Part shown: positions 1-8,930 of the stretch, one piece after another
Layout: every line of letters begins with the position of its first letter
Numbering within the stretch: position 1 is the first letter of the stretch
Origin: JARIHD01 sp036392795
Lineage (GTDB): Bacteria > Patescibacteriota > Saccharimonadia > Saccharimonadales > UBA4665
Reading direction: 5' to 3'
DNA: 59,940 nucleotides
NCBI GenBank assembly: GCA_036392795.1
Contig: DASVXH010000014.1
Span: 1 to 59,940 of the forward strand
Position numbers and translations under genes: made by a program
The notes under the pieces: model-generated
Database searches by the model: none
What the model saw: the letters and a program-made list of their open reading frames with translations, nothing else
Told to the model about the DNA's origin: nothing

Positions 1-180
1 GCGATCGTCGAAAAACCAGTGGTTATTATTGCTCATACCATTCCTGGTAAAGGTGTTGATTTTATGGAATATGATTTTCACTGGCATGGAACGCCACCCA
101 ATGCCGAGCAGGCAAAGATAGCGCTGAAAGAGTTGCGCACACTCCGGGGCAAGATAAAAAGCGAGGCTGACCATGATTAA
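1..180 (+). CDS. Transketolase, N-terminal (TPP-binding) subunit, 3' end only
   Basis: This is the last 59 codons of an open frame that enters from the left edge. The visible tail contains the stretch HTIPGKGV followed by FHWHGTPP, which matches the end of the N-terminal half of split transketolases, where the HG pair lies near the TPP/substrate pocket. The stop at 178-180 overlaps the start of the C-terminal subunit by 8 bases, so the two halves are translationally coupled and should form one alpha2beta2 enzyme moving two-carbon ketol units in the non-oxidative pentose phosphate pathway. The family call is firm; the rest of the gene is outside the window. Confidence 0.85.
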   Translation, partial: AIVEKPVVIIAHTIPGKGVDFMEYDFHWHGTPPNAEQAKIALKELRTLRGKIKSEADHD

Positions 181-1156
181 TCTGCATTTAGTGCAAAACG
201 TTCGGGCCAAGGACTTAGTGATCGAGCCCAACCGTAAAGGCTTCGGTCGTGGCCTATTGAAAGCCGCCGAAAAAGATAAAGATATCGTCGCTGCTTGCGC
301 GGACCTTACCAATTCGACTGCCATGGATTCGTTTGCGGCGAAATTCCCTGAACGGTATATCGAAATTGGTGTCGCTGAACAGAACTTGGTTACTGTAGGT
401 GCCGGTCTGGCCGCCATGGGAAAAATACCATTTGTCAGCAGCTACGCGGCATTTAGTCCAGGGCGTAATTGGGAGCAGATCCGCACTACTATTTGTCTGA
501 ACGAGCGTGGTGTAAAAATTGTAGGTTCGCATGCCGGTTTAAGCGTCGGCCCTGACGGTGCCACGCACCAAATGCTCGAAGACATTGCCCTTATGCGTGT
601 CCTGCCGAATATGATCGTAATTGTCCCCGCTGATTCATTGGAAGCAGAGCGTGCTACGCTAGCCCTTGCCGCCGAAAAAGAACGTCCGGCATATCTGCGC
701 CTAGCTCGCGAAGCGGTGCCCATTTTAACCACCGACAAAACACCGTTCGAGATTGGCAAAGCGTATGTCTATCGCGAAGGCAAAGACATAACGCTCATCA
801 CCACCGGCACTATGACATATCATATGATGGTCGCTGCAGAAGTCTTGGCAAAAGACGGCATCGATGCCGAAGTAATTCATGTACCAACCATCAAGCCATT
901 GGACGAGGAAACAATATTGAAGAGTTTGCGCAAAACCGGCCGAGCAGTAATTGCCGAAGAGGCGCAGATTGCCGGAGGACTTGGGGGTGCTATCGCTGAG
1001 CTTGCAGCCGAACGCTATCCTGTTCCTATAAAACGGATTGGCATGAAGGACCGTTTTGGCGAATCAGGCGACCCAAACGAATTATTGCAGCATTTTGGCC
1101 TGACCGCCACGCACATGGCAATGGCTGCGCACGAACTGCTGGCACATAAGCCCTAG
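173..1156 (+). CDS. Transketolase, C-terminal subunit
   Basis: A 327-residue protein with the pyrimidine-binding fold of transketolase-like enzymes. The catalytic glutamate region is visible as IEIGVAEQNLVTVGAG (about residues 62-77), followed by the GPDGATHQ loop and a C-terminal transketolase domain from about residue 195. The length is typical for the C-terminal half of a split transketolase, and 1-deoxyxylulose-phosphate synthase is unlikely because that enzyme is a single long chain. It is coupled to the upstream subunit by an 8-base overlap. Together they would interconvert pentose, triose and hexose phosphates in the cytoplasm. In CPR bacteria this pathway is often inferred to bypass a missing phosphofructokinase. 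Confidence 0.93.
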   Translation: MINLHLVQNVRAKDLVIEPNRKGFGRGLLKAAEKDKDIVAACADLTNSTAMDSFAAKFPERYIEIGVAEQNLVTVGAGLAAMGKIPFVSSYAAFSPGRNWEQIRTTICLNERGVKIVGSHAGLSVGPDGATHQMLEDIALMRVLPNMIVIVPADSLEAERATLALAAEKERPAYLRLAREAVPILTTDKTPFEIGKAYVYREGKDITLITTGTMTYHMMVAAEVLAKDGIDAEVIHVPTIKPLDEETILKSLRKTGRAVIAEEAQIAGGLGGAIAELAAERYPVPIKRIGMKDRFGESGDPNELLQHFGLTATHMAMAAHELLAHKP

Positions 1157-1185
1157 ACGCCACCAATGAAGTGATACATTTATCC

Positions 1186-1213
1186 TTGAAAACAAACCGT
1201 TAGCTTTTATAAT
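1186..1213 (+). promoter_or_regulatory. Promoter of the aldolase gene
   Basis: TTGAAA (1186-1191), a 16-base spacer, then a perfect TATAAT (1208-1213). The predicted transcription start is near 1219, which leaves a leader of about 35 bases containing an AGGGGGTGG ribosome site (1239-1246) before ATG 1254. Confidence 0.75.
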
Positions 1214-1253
1214 GTAAGTAATTATGAACGTCCAATCTAGGGGGTGGCAAAAG

Positions 1254-2300
1254 ATGAATCCGCAAAAACTTGAAGAAATTGCCAAAAAGCTGGTTGCATC
1301 CGGTCGCGGTTTACTTGCTGCCGACGAGAGCAATGCCAGCTGCGAGAAACGCTTCGAAGCCGTTGATGTGCCTTGTACCGAAGAAACCCGGCGCGAATAC
1401 CGCGAATTATTGCTGACTACACCGGGTTCAGATGATTATATGAGTGGTGTTATTTTGTTCGATGAGACGTTTTGGCAGAGTACTGATCACGGCCAGGTGT
1501 TCCGCGAACTGTTAAAAAACCACGATATTGCGCCCGGAATAAAGGTAGACAGGGGGTTGGTCGATCTGCCCGGTTTTGATGGCGAAAAGGTAACTCAAGG
1601 GTTAGATGGCTTGCCTGAGCGCATGGCAACGTATGCCGCAGCCGGCGCAAAGTTCGCCAAATGGCGGGCGGTGATTACTATCGGTGAGGGAATTCCAACT
1701 GATGAGTGCATTGGCGCGAATACTTTTTCCTTGGCTCGATACGCTCGCATATGCCAGGAATACAATATCGTTCCCATTGTCGAGCCCGAAGTGTTATTTG
1801 ACGGCGATCACACCAGCGAACAGTGTGAAGCGGTTATGGTACGCGTGTTCGATATCTTGTTTCAGACTATGCGTGCGTTCCGGGTACATTTGCCCGGTGC
1901 CATTCTAAAAACCAGCATGGTGCTGCCTGGCAAGGATAGTGACACGTCTATTAATCATGACGAAGTTGCCGAACGAACCGTTCGCGTACTTCACGGTCAT
2001 GTACCGCACGAATTGGGCGGCGTGGTGTTCTTGAGTGGGGGCCAGCAACCAAATGATGCCTTTATAAACCTGAATCGCATTGCAAAACGCGGGCCGCACC
2101 CTTGGGGGCTGACGTTTTCTTATTCACGGGCTTTGCAAGACCCGGTACTAAAGGCCTGGGCCAAGCAGCGCAGCGATATTAATGGCGCTCAAGATCTTTT
2201 CCTGCGCCAATTGCAATTAGCCAGTGCCGCCAGCAAGGGTGAGTTGGACGAGTCACTGCTGGAAATTGATTCCTTCGTCTCGCATAGTCAAGACCTCTAA
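1254..2300 (+). CDS. Fructose-bisphosphate aldolase, class I
   Basis: A 348-residue class I (Schiff-base) aldolase that cleaves fructose-1,6-bisphosphate into dihydroxyacetone phosphate and glyceraldehyde-3-phosphate. Visible signatures are LLAADES (about 20-25), GIKVDRG (about 95-101), AKFAKWR with K137, PIVEPEV with E177/E179, and the Schiff-base lysine K219 in GAILKTSM. The length matches the animal and plant type of enzyme. I chose ATG 1254 rather than ATG 1224 because it has a purine-rich ribosome site 7-8 bases upstream, while 1224 would lie almost on the transcription start. It sits directly after the transketolase pair, giving a sugar-phosphate cluster. Confidence 0.95.
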   Translation: MNPQKLEEIAKKLVASGRGLLAADESNASCEKRFEAVDVPCTEETRREYRELLLTTPGSDDYMSGVILFDETFWQSTDHGQVFRELLKNHDIAPGIKVDRGLVDLPGFDGEKVTQGLDGLPERMATYAAAGAKFAKWRAVITIGEGIPTDECIGANTFSLARYARICQEYNIVPIVEPEVLFDGDHTSEQCEAVMVRVFDILFQTMRAFRVHLPGAILKTSMVLPGKDSDTSINHDEVAERTVRVLHGHVPHELGGVVFLSGGQQPNDAFINLNRIAKRGPHPWGLTFSYSRALQDPVLKAWAKQRSDINGAQDLFLRQLQLASAASKGELDESLLEIDSFVSHSQDL

Positions 2301-2311
2301 GCTAATTCGTT

Positions 2312-2339
2312 TTGTCAATTCCGTTCCTTTGGGTATGAT
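2312..2339 (+). promoter_or_regulatory. Promoter of the orphan gene at 2350
   Basis: TTGTCA (2312-2317), a 16-base spacer and TATGAT (2334-2339). Transcription would begin around 2346, about four bases before ATG 2350, so the transcript is nearly leaderless. Confidence 0.6.
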
Positions 2340-2349
2340 GGATACTTGT

Positions 2350-3744
2350 ATGAAACAGTATCCATCTGCACCAAATCAACTAATGCTAGAGGGGGCCTGT
2401 CTGGCTGAAGGCGGTTACGCCCAGAACATTGCGCCTGACGCCACGCACGGTACACTTTACAGACCGGCTGAGATGCTAGCGCGAAGCCGTGAAGCGGACA
2501 AGCTTGCCGTCAGGATTGAAGAGCAAAATGCACGTGCAGCTCTTTTGGATGATATCGCATCAGAGGACTTTCGCGCTATCGCCCAAGCTGCTCTGGCTGA
2601 CCGTCAAACGGAAACTTTTGCCAAGCTTACGGCTTTAGCCGATACCATTCCTTACGAAACTATAGGGGGTAGTCTTATCATTCTTGCGCGGCGACGAGCA
2701 GTGCTGACAAGACGTGTCGAAGCATATCATACAGAAAAGACGCGGCTTAAGGCGGAGTTAGATACGATGGTTCAACAGGTGGAATCTATAGTGGGCACAA
2801 TTAACGATGATGCCCGCGATCTCGCCGCCCAGCAGTTTGAGGCCTATGTTCGCAGTAAAGGTCATGAAGGCCGGATCGCCGAAGAACACTTAAAAGGAGT
2901 TTTATCCGATCAGGCTATATCGACTGCCTTATATCCCACCCTCTGGGCCTGGCCAATCGCGCGTGTCCGCCGCCCTGCAAGGCTGCCTGTTATTCGGAGA
3001 AGTCGACCAGAAGCGCAGCCTATTAAAGTTACTCCTGGATCTAGGGGCGAACGCATGCCAGATTACTCGCACCCCCACATTGATGAACCGCTTCAGTTTT
3101 TGGCGACTGACATGGCAGTGTTGCCTGAATGGCGGGCGCCATACACTCCTTCGGGTATCGCCGAGGTAATCGAGGAGTCCCCCTATGACCCGGATGCGGA
3201 TGCCGTGCTAGAAGAATTGTATGCCGCAGAGCAGGAGACATTTGCGGCCGACGCGCCGTATGATCCTGATTTTGATCTGGAGTTTCATCGCTTGAATGGT
3301 ACAAAACCGCCGAAGACGACGTCTGAAAAGGTTATTGAATTGGCTGACCAACTGCGACTTGCGGAGTCATCGGGTGAGGCCAGGCCAATTATGGCGACCG
3401 AGCTTACCCAGCATCAACGGATTGCGGCTTTTTTGATTGCCAATGCTGGCAAGACGCTGAGTGCCCTAGATATAGGCGCGTTTTTGTACCATAAAGATGG
3501 CGAACCGATCGACGTTACGTTCGTTACCAATAAGGCACGGACTCTACTGGGGCCTCAGGCGCACGGCAAAAAGGTACTAAGCGCGATGCTGCTTCATAAT
3601 TTCTGCATCCAGTACGGAACCAAACGGATCAATCTTGGAAAAGCGAAAAAAATGCGTGTCTACCGCGGCCTGTCACTAGGCCTGACCGTCCTGCCGAAAG
3701 ACGGTGACGCGACGATAGCTTGGGAGCCGCCCACCACCAAATAG
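2350..3744 (+). CDS. Orphan protein, coiled coil plus possible winged-helix C-terminus
   Basis: A 464-residue protein whose family I do not recognise. The N-terminal part (about 45-215) is rich in Ala, Glu, Arg and Lys and looks helical or coiled coil. The middle (about 215-345) is proline- and acid-rich and probably disordered, with two similar segments, SPYDPDADAVLEE and APYDPDFDLEF. The C-terminal 100 residues contain HQRIAAFLIANAGKTLSALD followed by a basic FVTNKARTLLG helix, which resembles a winged-helix DNA-binding domain of the kind fused to signalling proteins in CPR genomes (inference). The start is set by the promoter; an upstream extension of the frame would overlap the aldolase. 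Cytoplasmic, with no signal or membrane segment. Confidence 0.75.
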   Translation: MKQYPSAPNQLMLEGACLAEGGYAQNIAPDATHGTLYRPAEMLARSREADKLAVRIEEQNARAALLDDIASEDFRAIAQAALADRQTETFAKLTALADTIPYETIGGSLIILARRRAVLTRRVEAYHTEKTRLKAELDTMVQQVESIVGTINDDARDLAAQQFEAYVRSKGHEGRIAEEHLKGVLSDQAISTALYPTLWAWPIARVRRPARLPVIRRSRPEAQPIKVTPGSRGERMPDYSHPHIDEPLQFLATDMAVLPEWRAPYTPSGIAEVIEESPYDPDADAVLEELYAAEQETFAADAPYDPDFDLEFHRLNGTKPPKTTSEKVIELADQLRLAESSGEARPIMATELTQHQRIAAFLIANAGKTLSALDIGAFLYHKDGEPIDVTFVTNKARTLLGPQAHGKKVLSAMLLHNFCIQYGTKRINLGKAKKMRVYRGLSLGLTVLPKDGDATIAWEPPTTK

Positions 3745-3807
3745 CCTTGCAGTTTTTGGCCAGACTATGGCAAAATAAGACGGAAAGCATAAGTTATTTA
3801 AGAAAGT

Positions 3808-4818
3808 GTGGGGAACGTGGCGCAATTTGATATTTTGAGCATTGGCGACGTGGTGACCGATGCATTTATCAAACTATTGGATGACCAGGCAACGATTGTG
3901 GACGACGAGCGGAGTGGACAGTGGCTTGCTATGCCATTTGCCACCAAGCTGCCCTTTGACCATGTCGAAGAAGCCGTAGCCGTAGGTAATGCCAGTAACG
4001 CCGCCGTAGCTTTTGCGCGCCTGGGACTAAAGGCGGGATTTGTAACCAATGTCGGCGGTGACCAGGCTGGCCGGGATATGATTGCTAATCTGCACAACAA
4101 CGATGTCGATACGCGATTCGTAAGAATTAATCCTAAAAATCGTAGTAATTACCACTACGTTCTATGGTATAAAAATGAACGTACCATTCTGATAAAACAC
4201 GAAGAATATTCCTATCATTGGCCTCATCTAAGGCCGACCGAAATCCCACGCTGGGTGTATTTCAGCTCTATTAGCGAGCATGCCTTAGACTATCATGATG
4301 AAGTAGCCGACTGGCTAGAGGAAAACCCTGGTGTTCGTCTAGCCTTTCAGCCCGGCACCTTCCAAATGAAGGCAGGAACAGAACGATTAAAGCGAATCTA
4401 TCGTCGTACCGAAGTACTTATTCTAAATCGTGAAGAGGCAGCGCTGGTGAGTGGCGGCAGCGCAGACGATTTAAACGATTTATTTGACCGCCTGCATAAG
4501 CTTGGACCAAAAATCGTCATTATTACTGATGGCCCGGACGGAGCGTATGCTTCTGACGGCGTTAGCCGCGGCAGCATGCCGCTGTACCCCGATCCCGCAC
4601 CGCCGGTAGAACGTACTGGTGCAGGCGATGCATTTGCCTCGACGTTGGTGGCTGCTTTAGTGAAAGGCCTCAGTCTGGAAGAAGCGCTGCGTTGGGCGCC
4701 CATCAACTCTATGAATGTAGTACAGCACGTGGGTGCACAGGCCGGACTCCTGAGTGAAAAGAAGCTTTTAACGCTGCTGCACAAGGCACCTGCAGACTAT
4801 TATCCGAAGCCACTTTAG
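3808..4818 (+). CDS. PfkB-family carbohydrate kinase
   Basis: A 336-residue ribokinase-fold sugar kinase. The N-terminal FDILSIGDVVTDAF strand, the GGDQAGRDMIANL glycine-rich signature (about 77-89) and the C-terminal signature RTGAGDAFASTLVAAL (about 270-285, with the catalytic Asp of GAGD) are all present. The family phosphorylates sugars, sugar phosphates or nucleosides with ATP; sequence alone does not fix the substrate. The location beside aldolase and transketolase makes a hexose-phosphate or pentose substrate plausible. The start is uncertain: GTG 3808 and GTG 3817 are both possible, with a GGGGAA purine stretch just ahead of the second. A short inverted repeat CGGAC/GTCCG follows the stop. 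Confidence 0.88.
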   Translation: MGNVAQFDILSIGDVVTDAFIKLLDDQATIVDDERSGQWLAMPFATKLPFDHVEEAVAVGNASNAAVAFARLGLKAGFVTNVGGDQAGRDMIANLHNNDVDTRFVRINPKNRSNYHYVLWYKNERTILIKHEEYSYHWPHLRPTEIPRWVYFSSISEHALDYHDEVADWLEENPGVRLAFQPGTFQMKAGTERLKRIYRRTEVLILNREEAALVSGGSADDLNDLFDRLHKLGPKIVIITDGPDGAYASDGVSRGSMPLYPDPAPPVERTGAGDAFASTLVAALVKGLSLEEALRWAPINSMNVVQHVGAQAGLLSEKKLLTLLHKAPADYYPKPL

Positions 4819-4885
4819 TACGGACTTTGGTCCGATGATGGGCGGCATGCCAGTCATTAGTGGCTTTACCAGCCAAACCAGCTTA

Positions 4886-4894
4886 TGCTAATCT
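4886..4894 (+). promoter_or_regulatory. Extended -10 promoter, leaderless start at 4902
   Basis: TGc followed by TAATCT (4889-4894), then seven bases to ATG 4902. This places the transcription start on or next to the start codon and decides against the longer GTG start at 4860, which lies upstream of the promoter. Confidence 0.6.
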
Positions 4895-4901
4895 AATAGA
4901 A

Positions 4902-6140
4902 ATGACACGATATTTGTCGGCAGCATTGGGGGCTGCACAACCATTTTTCGGACAGAGTATTATGGAGCTAGAGCGTGCCAGTGGTAGGCCTGGTGCCGAT
5001 ATTCGGCTGACATCCGAGGTGACGCAGCAGCTGCACGTAATTATGAAGCAGCTTGGTTTGGATCCTTCAGACACTACTGGTCCGGAATTGTACAGTGCCT
5101 TGCTGCAGCGCCTGCAGCAGGATGAGTCACGAGTGCGTACTGTCTTGACTATTGATCAAGCGGCTGACCCGAACGATGTACTGGCTGGTGTACAGGCATT
5201 TTTGAATACACATCGTACCACCGGGAACTGCTTTGCGCTTAAAGCTACAACCACTCGCCGCTTGTTCAAGAAAAAGGCACCAAAGGCCACGATGAAGCTT
5301 CTGGGCTATCGCTCGCTCGATTCGATGCTAAAACATGAAGTACCTGCAGCAGTGTATGCTGCTGCCCTAATTGCGGAATCGGCCAGCTGGCACCGTAATT
5401 TTCAAGCTCAATACGACGGGCTGCAGACGAGTGATTTTGAACAGCGAAAAATGCAAGTGCTCTACCCCTCGTCGACACGCTGGACGTCAGCGGCAAGTGA
5501 ATTTGTTTCCCGCTCTCGGAACAATATTTTGAGTTTCAAGGAACTGGGAGCGGTCGTTATCCTGCCGCTCAGCGGTCGTGTTGAAGGGTTGGCACTTACG
5601 ACCATACTTTTGGTGCTGCATTATCTTAATGATATCCGTACGTTTAGCTCGTATGCCAAATTGCAGCAGGTCAAACTAACTTTTGGTCAAATTATTCACC
5701 AAGCGTCCGAAGCCGAGCCTATGACCTCGGCAAGCTTGGCCGGGCAGCCCGTACCCTGGAAAGTTATCCAGCGTTACTACGGCAAAATGCAAAATGGCTA
5801 TCATCCGGAGGTGTTTGAACCGCACGTGCAGCCCGACGATTTGCAGTGGCATGACGGCGAGAAAATAGTAGCCGAACTACAGCCGGCACTGCATTTTTGG
5901 GAAAGCACGCAGCACGTCAGTATGTTGTATGATGGACAACCGGTTTCGTGCAATATATTGGACGTTGCGCTAAGTTATTGCAATACGCTGCCATTCGCCG
6001 ATCGGATTGTTCATTTTGTGCGGGAACATTTATGGCACGAATTAATGAGCCGCTACCTGCATCAGGAAAACCTGGAGGCAGCGGTGCATCAGCAGTTGTC
6101 GCGCGAACTTGTAGATGCCACAGCATTAGCGGAATTGTAA
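4902..6140 (+). CDS. Orphan protein of unknown function
   Basis: A 412-residue soluble protein that I cannot assign. It is rich in Ala, Leu and Gln, mostly helical by inspection, without a signal peptide or convincing membrane segment. A basic patch TTRRLFKKKAPKAT lies near residue 125, and a moderately hydrophobic segment ELGAVVILPLSGRVEGLALT near residue 215. The C-terminal third has several Trp and His residues. The start is fixed by a -10 box seven bases upstream of ATG 4902. It stands alone between the PfkB kinase and a SLOG-type gene. Possibly a lineage-restricted Saccharibacteria protein. Confidence 0.7.
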   Translation: MTRYLSAALGAAQPFFGQSIMELERASGRPGADIRLTSEVTQQLHVIMKQLGLDPSDTTGPELYSALLQRLQQDESRVRTVLTIDQAADPNDVLAGVQAFLNTHRTTGNCFALKATTTRRLFKKKAPKATMKLLGYRSLDSMLKHEVPAAVYAAALIAESASWHRNFQAQYDGLQTSDFEQRKMQVLYPSSTRWTSAASEFVSRSRNNILSFKELGAVVILPLSGRVEGLALTTILLVLHYLNDIRTFSSYAKLQQVKLTFGQIIHQASEAEPMTSASLAGQPVPWKVIQRYYGKMQNGYHPEVFEPHVQPDDLQWHDGEKIVAELQPALHFWESTQHVSMLYDGQPVSCNILDVALSYCNTLPFADRIVHFVREHLWHELMSRYLHQENLEAAVHQQLSRELVDATALAEL

Positions 6141-6149
6141 AAATCCAGA

Positions 6150-6155
6150 TATACT
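6150..6155 (+). promoter_or_regulatory. -10 box (TATACT) for the SLOG gene
   Basis: TATACT lies 11 bases before ATG 6167, giving a predicted leader of about five bases. No convincing -35 box is visible. Confidence 0.5.
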
Positions 6156-6166
6156 AGAAGGCATAT

Positions 6167-6820
6167 ATGGCACCAGATCTCAAACAACTCAAAAAACTTC
6201 GTTATTCAATATGTGTTTCCGGTGCTGCGGCCGGTATGACGGTCAAGACGGCCGCGCATTTGGCGCAGGCGGTCGGCAAGGTAATTGCCGACGAAGGCCA
6301 CATTCTGACGACCGGCGCCACTGTCGGTCTGCCGTATTTTGCTGCCAAAGGCGCGAAGCAAGCTGGCGGTACCAGCATAGGTTTTTCGCCCGCATCGTCG
6401 CTGCGCGAACACTTACGAAAGTACCGTTTACCGCACGACGTGTTCGATTTTATTAACTTCACAGGCATGAATTATGTTGGACGTGACCTATATTTGGTGC
6501 AGTCTAGCGATGCGGTTATAACCGTTGGCGGCCGATTTGGCAGTTTGCATGAATTTACCTCCGCTCTGGAGGCGCACAAACCCTGTGCGGTGTTGTTGGG
6601 TAGCGGTGGCACAGCCGATATGATTCCGGAGCTTATTAATAGCCTTGACCCGCGCATGGCTGAATTGGTTATTTATGATACCGATCCAGTTGTTCTGGTA
6701 AAAAAACTAATCAAGATTATCGACGAAAAATACAAGGATATTCGTAAGCAAATTGAGCGCGACGAACACTGGTTCCTGGGGCGCGATGTTATGGATAATC
6801 CGCCGTCGCGCGCCGGCTAA
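6167..6820 (+). CDS. SLOG/LOG-like nucleotide-binding protein
   Basis: A 217-residue Rossmann-like protein of the SLOG superfamily (related to TIGR00725, LOG and the DprA core). Evidence is the N-terminal strand ICVSGAAAG, the HILTTGATVGLPYFAAKGAK segment and the nucleotide-binding core VGGRFGSLHEFTSALE (about 120-135), matching the GG-x-G-T-x-x-E pattern with F instead of T. Members bind nucleotides or release cytokinin-type bases; the true substrate here is unknown. The C-terminal tail is basic and helical. It is transcribed from its own near-leaderless promoter, and uvrB has a separate one downstream. Confidence 0.75.
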   Translation: MAPDLKQLKKLRYSICVSGAAAGMTVKTAAHLAQAVGKVIADEGHILTTGATVGLPYFAAKGAKQAGGTSIGFSPASSLREHLRKYRLPHDVFDFINFTGMNYVGRDLYLVQSSDAVITVGGRFGSLHEFTSALEAHKPCAVLLGSGGTADMIPELINSLDPRMAELVIYDTDPVVLVKKLIKIIDEKYKDIRKQIERDEHWFLGRDVMDNPPSRAG

Positions 6821-6940
6821 AAGTCGTCTTATGTGATACCGTGGTCTAGTATTATGACCTGAAAATAATGTTTTGCGAAGGCAAACGGCTATCTGACTAT
6901 TGATAGGTATGTAGCACCCTAGGGATTTCTCCGTTTAAAC

Positions 6941-6949
6941 TGTTATACT
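6941..6949 (+). promoter_or_regulatory. Extended -10 promoter of uvrB
   Basis: TGt followed by TATACT (6944-6949). ATG 6956 is six bases after the box, so the first transcribed base should be at or next to its A: a leaderless uvrB mRNA. ATG 6953 would lie upstream of the predicted start. Confidence 0.65.
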
Positions 6950-6955
6950 TAGATG

Positions 6956-8920
6956 ATGAGCGGATTCGATTTGCAGAGTAAATACCAGCCGATGGGCGAT
7001 CAGCCCGGGGCGATTGCGCAATTGACAAAGGGTATCCAGGATGGCCTGAAACATCAGACATTACTGGGTGTAACTGGATCGGGTAAGACCTTTAGTATGG
7101 CCAATATTATTCAGAATACCCAAAAGCCCACGTTGGTGCTCAGTCACAATAAAACGCTGGCCGCACAGCTGTATAGCGAGTTCAAGAACTTTTTCCCAAA
7201 TAACGCGGTGCATTATTTCGTAAGCTATTTCGATTATTACCAGCCCGAAGCCTACATAGCCCGTTCCGACACCTATATCGAAAAAGACAGTCAAATCAAC
7301 GAAGAAATCGACCGTCTGCGCCACGCTGCTACCGATGCACTGCTGACCCGCAAGGACGTTATTATTGTGGCGAGTGTCAGCTGTATTTACGGCATTGGCG
7401 CGGTCGCCGACTATGACGGCATGAGTGTCAAGGTACAGGTTGGTGAATTGCGCAAACGCGACAAATTGATGCGTCATTTGAGCGATATCCAGTATCAGCG
7501 GAATGATCTGGATTTTCATCGTGGTACTTTCCGGGTGCGCGGCGACGTCGTCGATGTTTTTCCGGCTGGTGAAGAAGTCGCTTACCGTATAGAATTTTTT
7601 GGTGACGAGATAGACCGCATTACCAAAATCGATCCTTTAACCGGAGAAATTTTAGGTAAGCCCGATCGCCTGCAGATTTTCCCAAGTTCACACTATGTCA
7701 CACCGCAGGAAAAGCTGAAAATTGCTATTGGTCATATCCAAGAGGAATTGGGGCAGCGCCTGAAGCAATTTAAATCAGAAGGGAAGCTGTTAGAGGCTCA
7801 ACGCCTGGAACAGCGTACTCGGTTCGATCTGGAAATGCTGGAAGAAACCGGCTTTGTAAAGGGTATCGAAAACTATAGCCGCTACCTGACCGAGCGCCAA
7901 CCCGGTGAACAACCAGCGACGCTGCTGGACTACTATCCGGATGATTTTTTGCTGCTGGCCGACGAATCGCATCAGACAATTCCGCAGATTCGTGGCATGT
8001 ATAACGGCGACCGTGCCCGCAAAGAGGTGCTGGTCGAACACGGCTTCCGCCTGCCCAGTGCGCTGGATAACCGTCCCTTGACCTTTACCGAATTCGAGCG
8101 TCACGTCAATCAGGTGGTGTACGTCAGTGCCACGCCTGCCGAGTACGAATTAAGCCGCAGTCCCGAACCAGCGCAGCAGATTATTCGTCCAACCGGTCTG
8201 TTGGATCCGCCGATCGAAATCCGTTCAGTCGATGGTCAGGTAGACGACCTGATTGCCGAAATCCGCAAAACCGTGGACAAGTACCAGCGCGTACTGGTAA
8301 CCACACTGACCAAACGCATGTCTGAAGACCTGACCGACTATCTAAAAGAATTGAATATAAAAGTAGCCTATCTGCACAGCGATGTTGACACTCTGGATCG
8401 TAGTGACATTCTGCGCGATCTGCGTCTAGGTGTATATGACGTGCTGGTAGGAATCAACTTGTTGCGTGAAGGTTTGGACTTACCCGAAGTCAGCCTGGTT
8501 GCCATTTTGGACGCTGATAAGGAAGGTTTTTTGCGCAGCGAATCGGCCCTGATTCAGACGGTGGGCCGTGCGGCGCGTCATGTCGAAGGCCGTGTCATTT
8601 TTTATGCCGATAATGTCACCAAGAGCATGAAAGCCACCATCGACGAGACTACTCGCCGTCGCAAAATTCAGGAAGACTACAACAAGACCAACAATATTAC
8701 GCCTACCGGGGTTAGCAAGGCTATCGAAAAAGGTATGCGGCCAGACCTACCCGAAGAGGCAAAGCGTGCCAAAGTTGATCTAAAGAAAATTCCAAAAGAT
8801 GAATATAAGGCGCTTGTAAAAGATCTTACAGCCCAGATGGAACTGGCCAGTGCAAACTTGCAGTTTGAACAAGCGGCCGAATTGCGGGATATTATTCTCG
8901 ACATCAAAGCTAAAATGTAA
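6956..8920 (+). CDS. uvrB: Excinuclease ABC subunit B
   Basis: A 654-residue UvrB, the damage-verifying helicase of nucleotide excision repair that loads with UvrA and recruits UvrC. Clear features: QPGAIAQLTKGI at the start, Walker A in GVTGSGKTFSMANI (about residue 38), the beta-hairpin YFDYYQPEAYIARSDTYIEK (about 90-110), the Walker B region LLLADESHQTIPQI, helicase motif VGINLLREGLDLPEV, QTVGRAARH and a C-terminal UVR motif LQFEQAAELRDII that contacts UvrC. Full length for the family. It is followed 10 bases later by a small membrane-anchored protein with its own ribosome site. Confidence 0.98.
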   Translation: MSGFDLQSKYQPMGDQPGAIAQLTKGIQDGLKHQTLLGVTGSGKTFSMANIIQNTQKPTLVLSHNKTLAAQLYSEFKNFFPNNAVHYFVSYFDYYQPEAYIARSDTYIEKDSQINEEIDRLRHAATDALLTRKDVIIVASVSCIYGIGAVADYDGMSVKVQVGELRKRDKLMRHLSDIQYQRNDLDFHRGTFRVRGDVVDVFPAGEEVAYRIEFFGDEIDRITKIDPLTGEILGKPDRLQIFPSSHYVTPQEKLKIAIGHIQEELGQRLKQFKSEGKLLEAQRLEQRTRFDLEMLEETGFVKGIENYSRYLTERQPGEQPATLLDYYPDDFLLLADESHQTIPQIRGMYNGDRARKEVLVEHGFRLPSALDNRPLTFTEFERHVNQVVYVSATPAEYELSRSPEPAQQIIRPTGLLDPPIEIRSVDGQVDDLIAEIRKTVDKYQRVLVTTLTKRMSEDLTDYLKELNIKVAYLHSDVDTLDRSDILRDLRLGVYDVLVGINLLREGLDLPEVSLVAILDADKEGFLRSESALIQTVGRAARHVEGRVIFYADNVTKSMKATIDETTRRRKIQEDYNKTNNITPTGVSKAIEKGMRPDLPEEAKRAKVDLKKIPKDEYKALVKDLTAQMELASANLQFEQAAELRDIILDIKAKM

Positions 8921-8930
8921 GTGGAGTTTT

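Noticed and set aside
1224..1253. Aldolase start at ATG 1224
   Set aside because: It is about five bases from the predicted transcription start with no ribosome site, whereas ATG 1254 has a good one and fits the family N-terminus.
4820..4836. Inverted repeat CGGAC/GTCCG after the PfkB gene as a terminator
   Set aside because: Only five base pairs and no T-run; too weak to list as a terminator.
8850..8930. Extension of the membrane-anchored protein upstream of 8931 into uvrB
   Set aside because: The frame overlaps the UvrB UVR motif; ATG 8931 has a ribosome site directly upstream.
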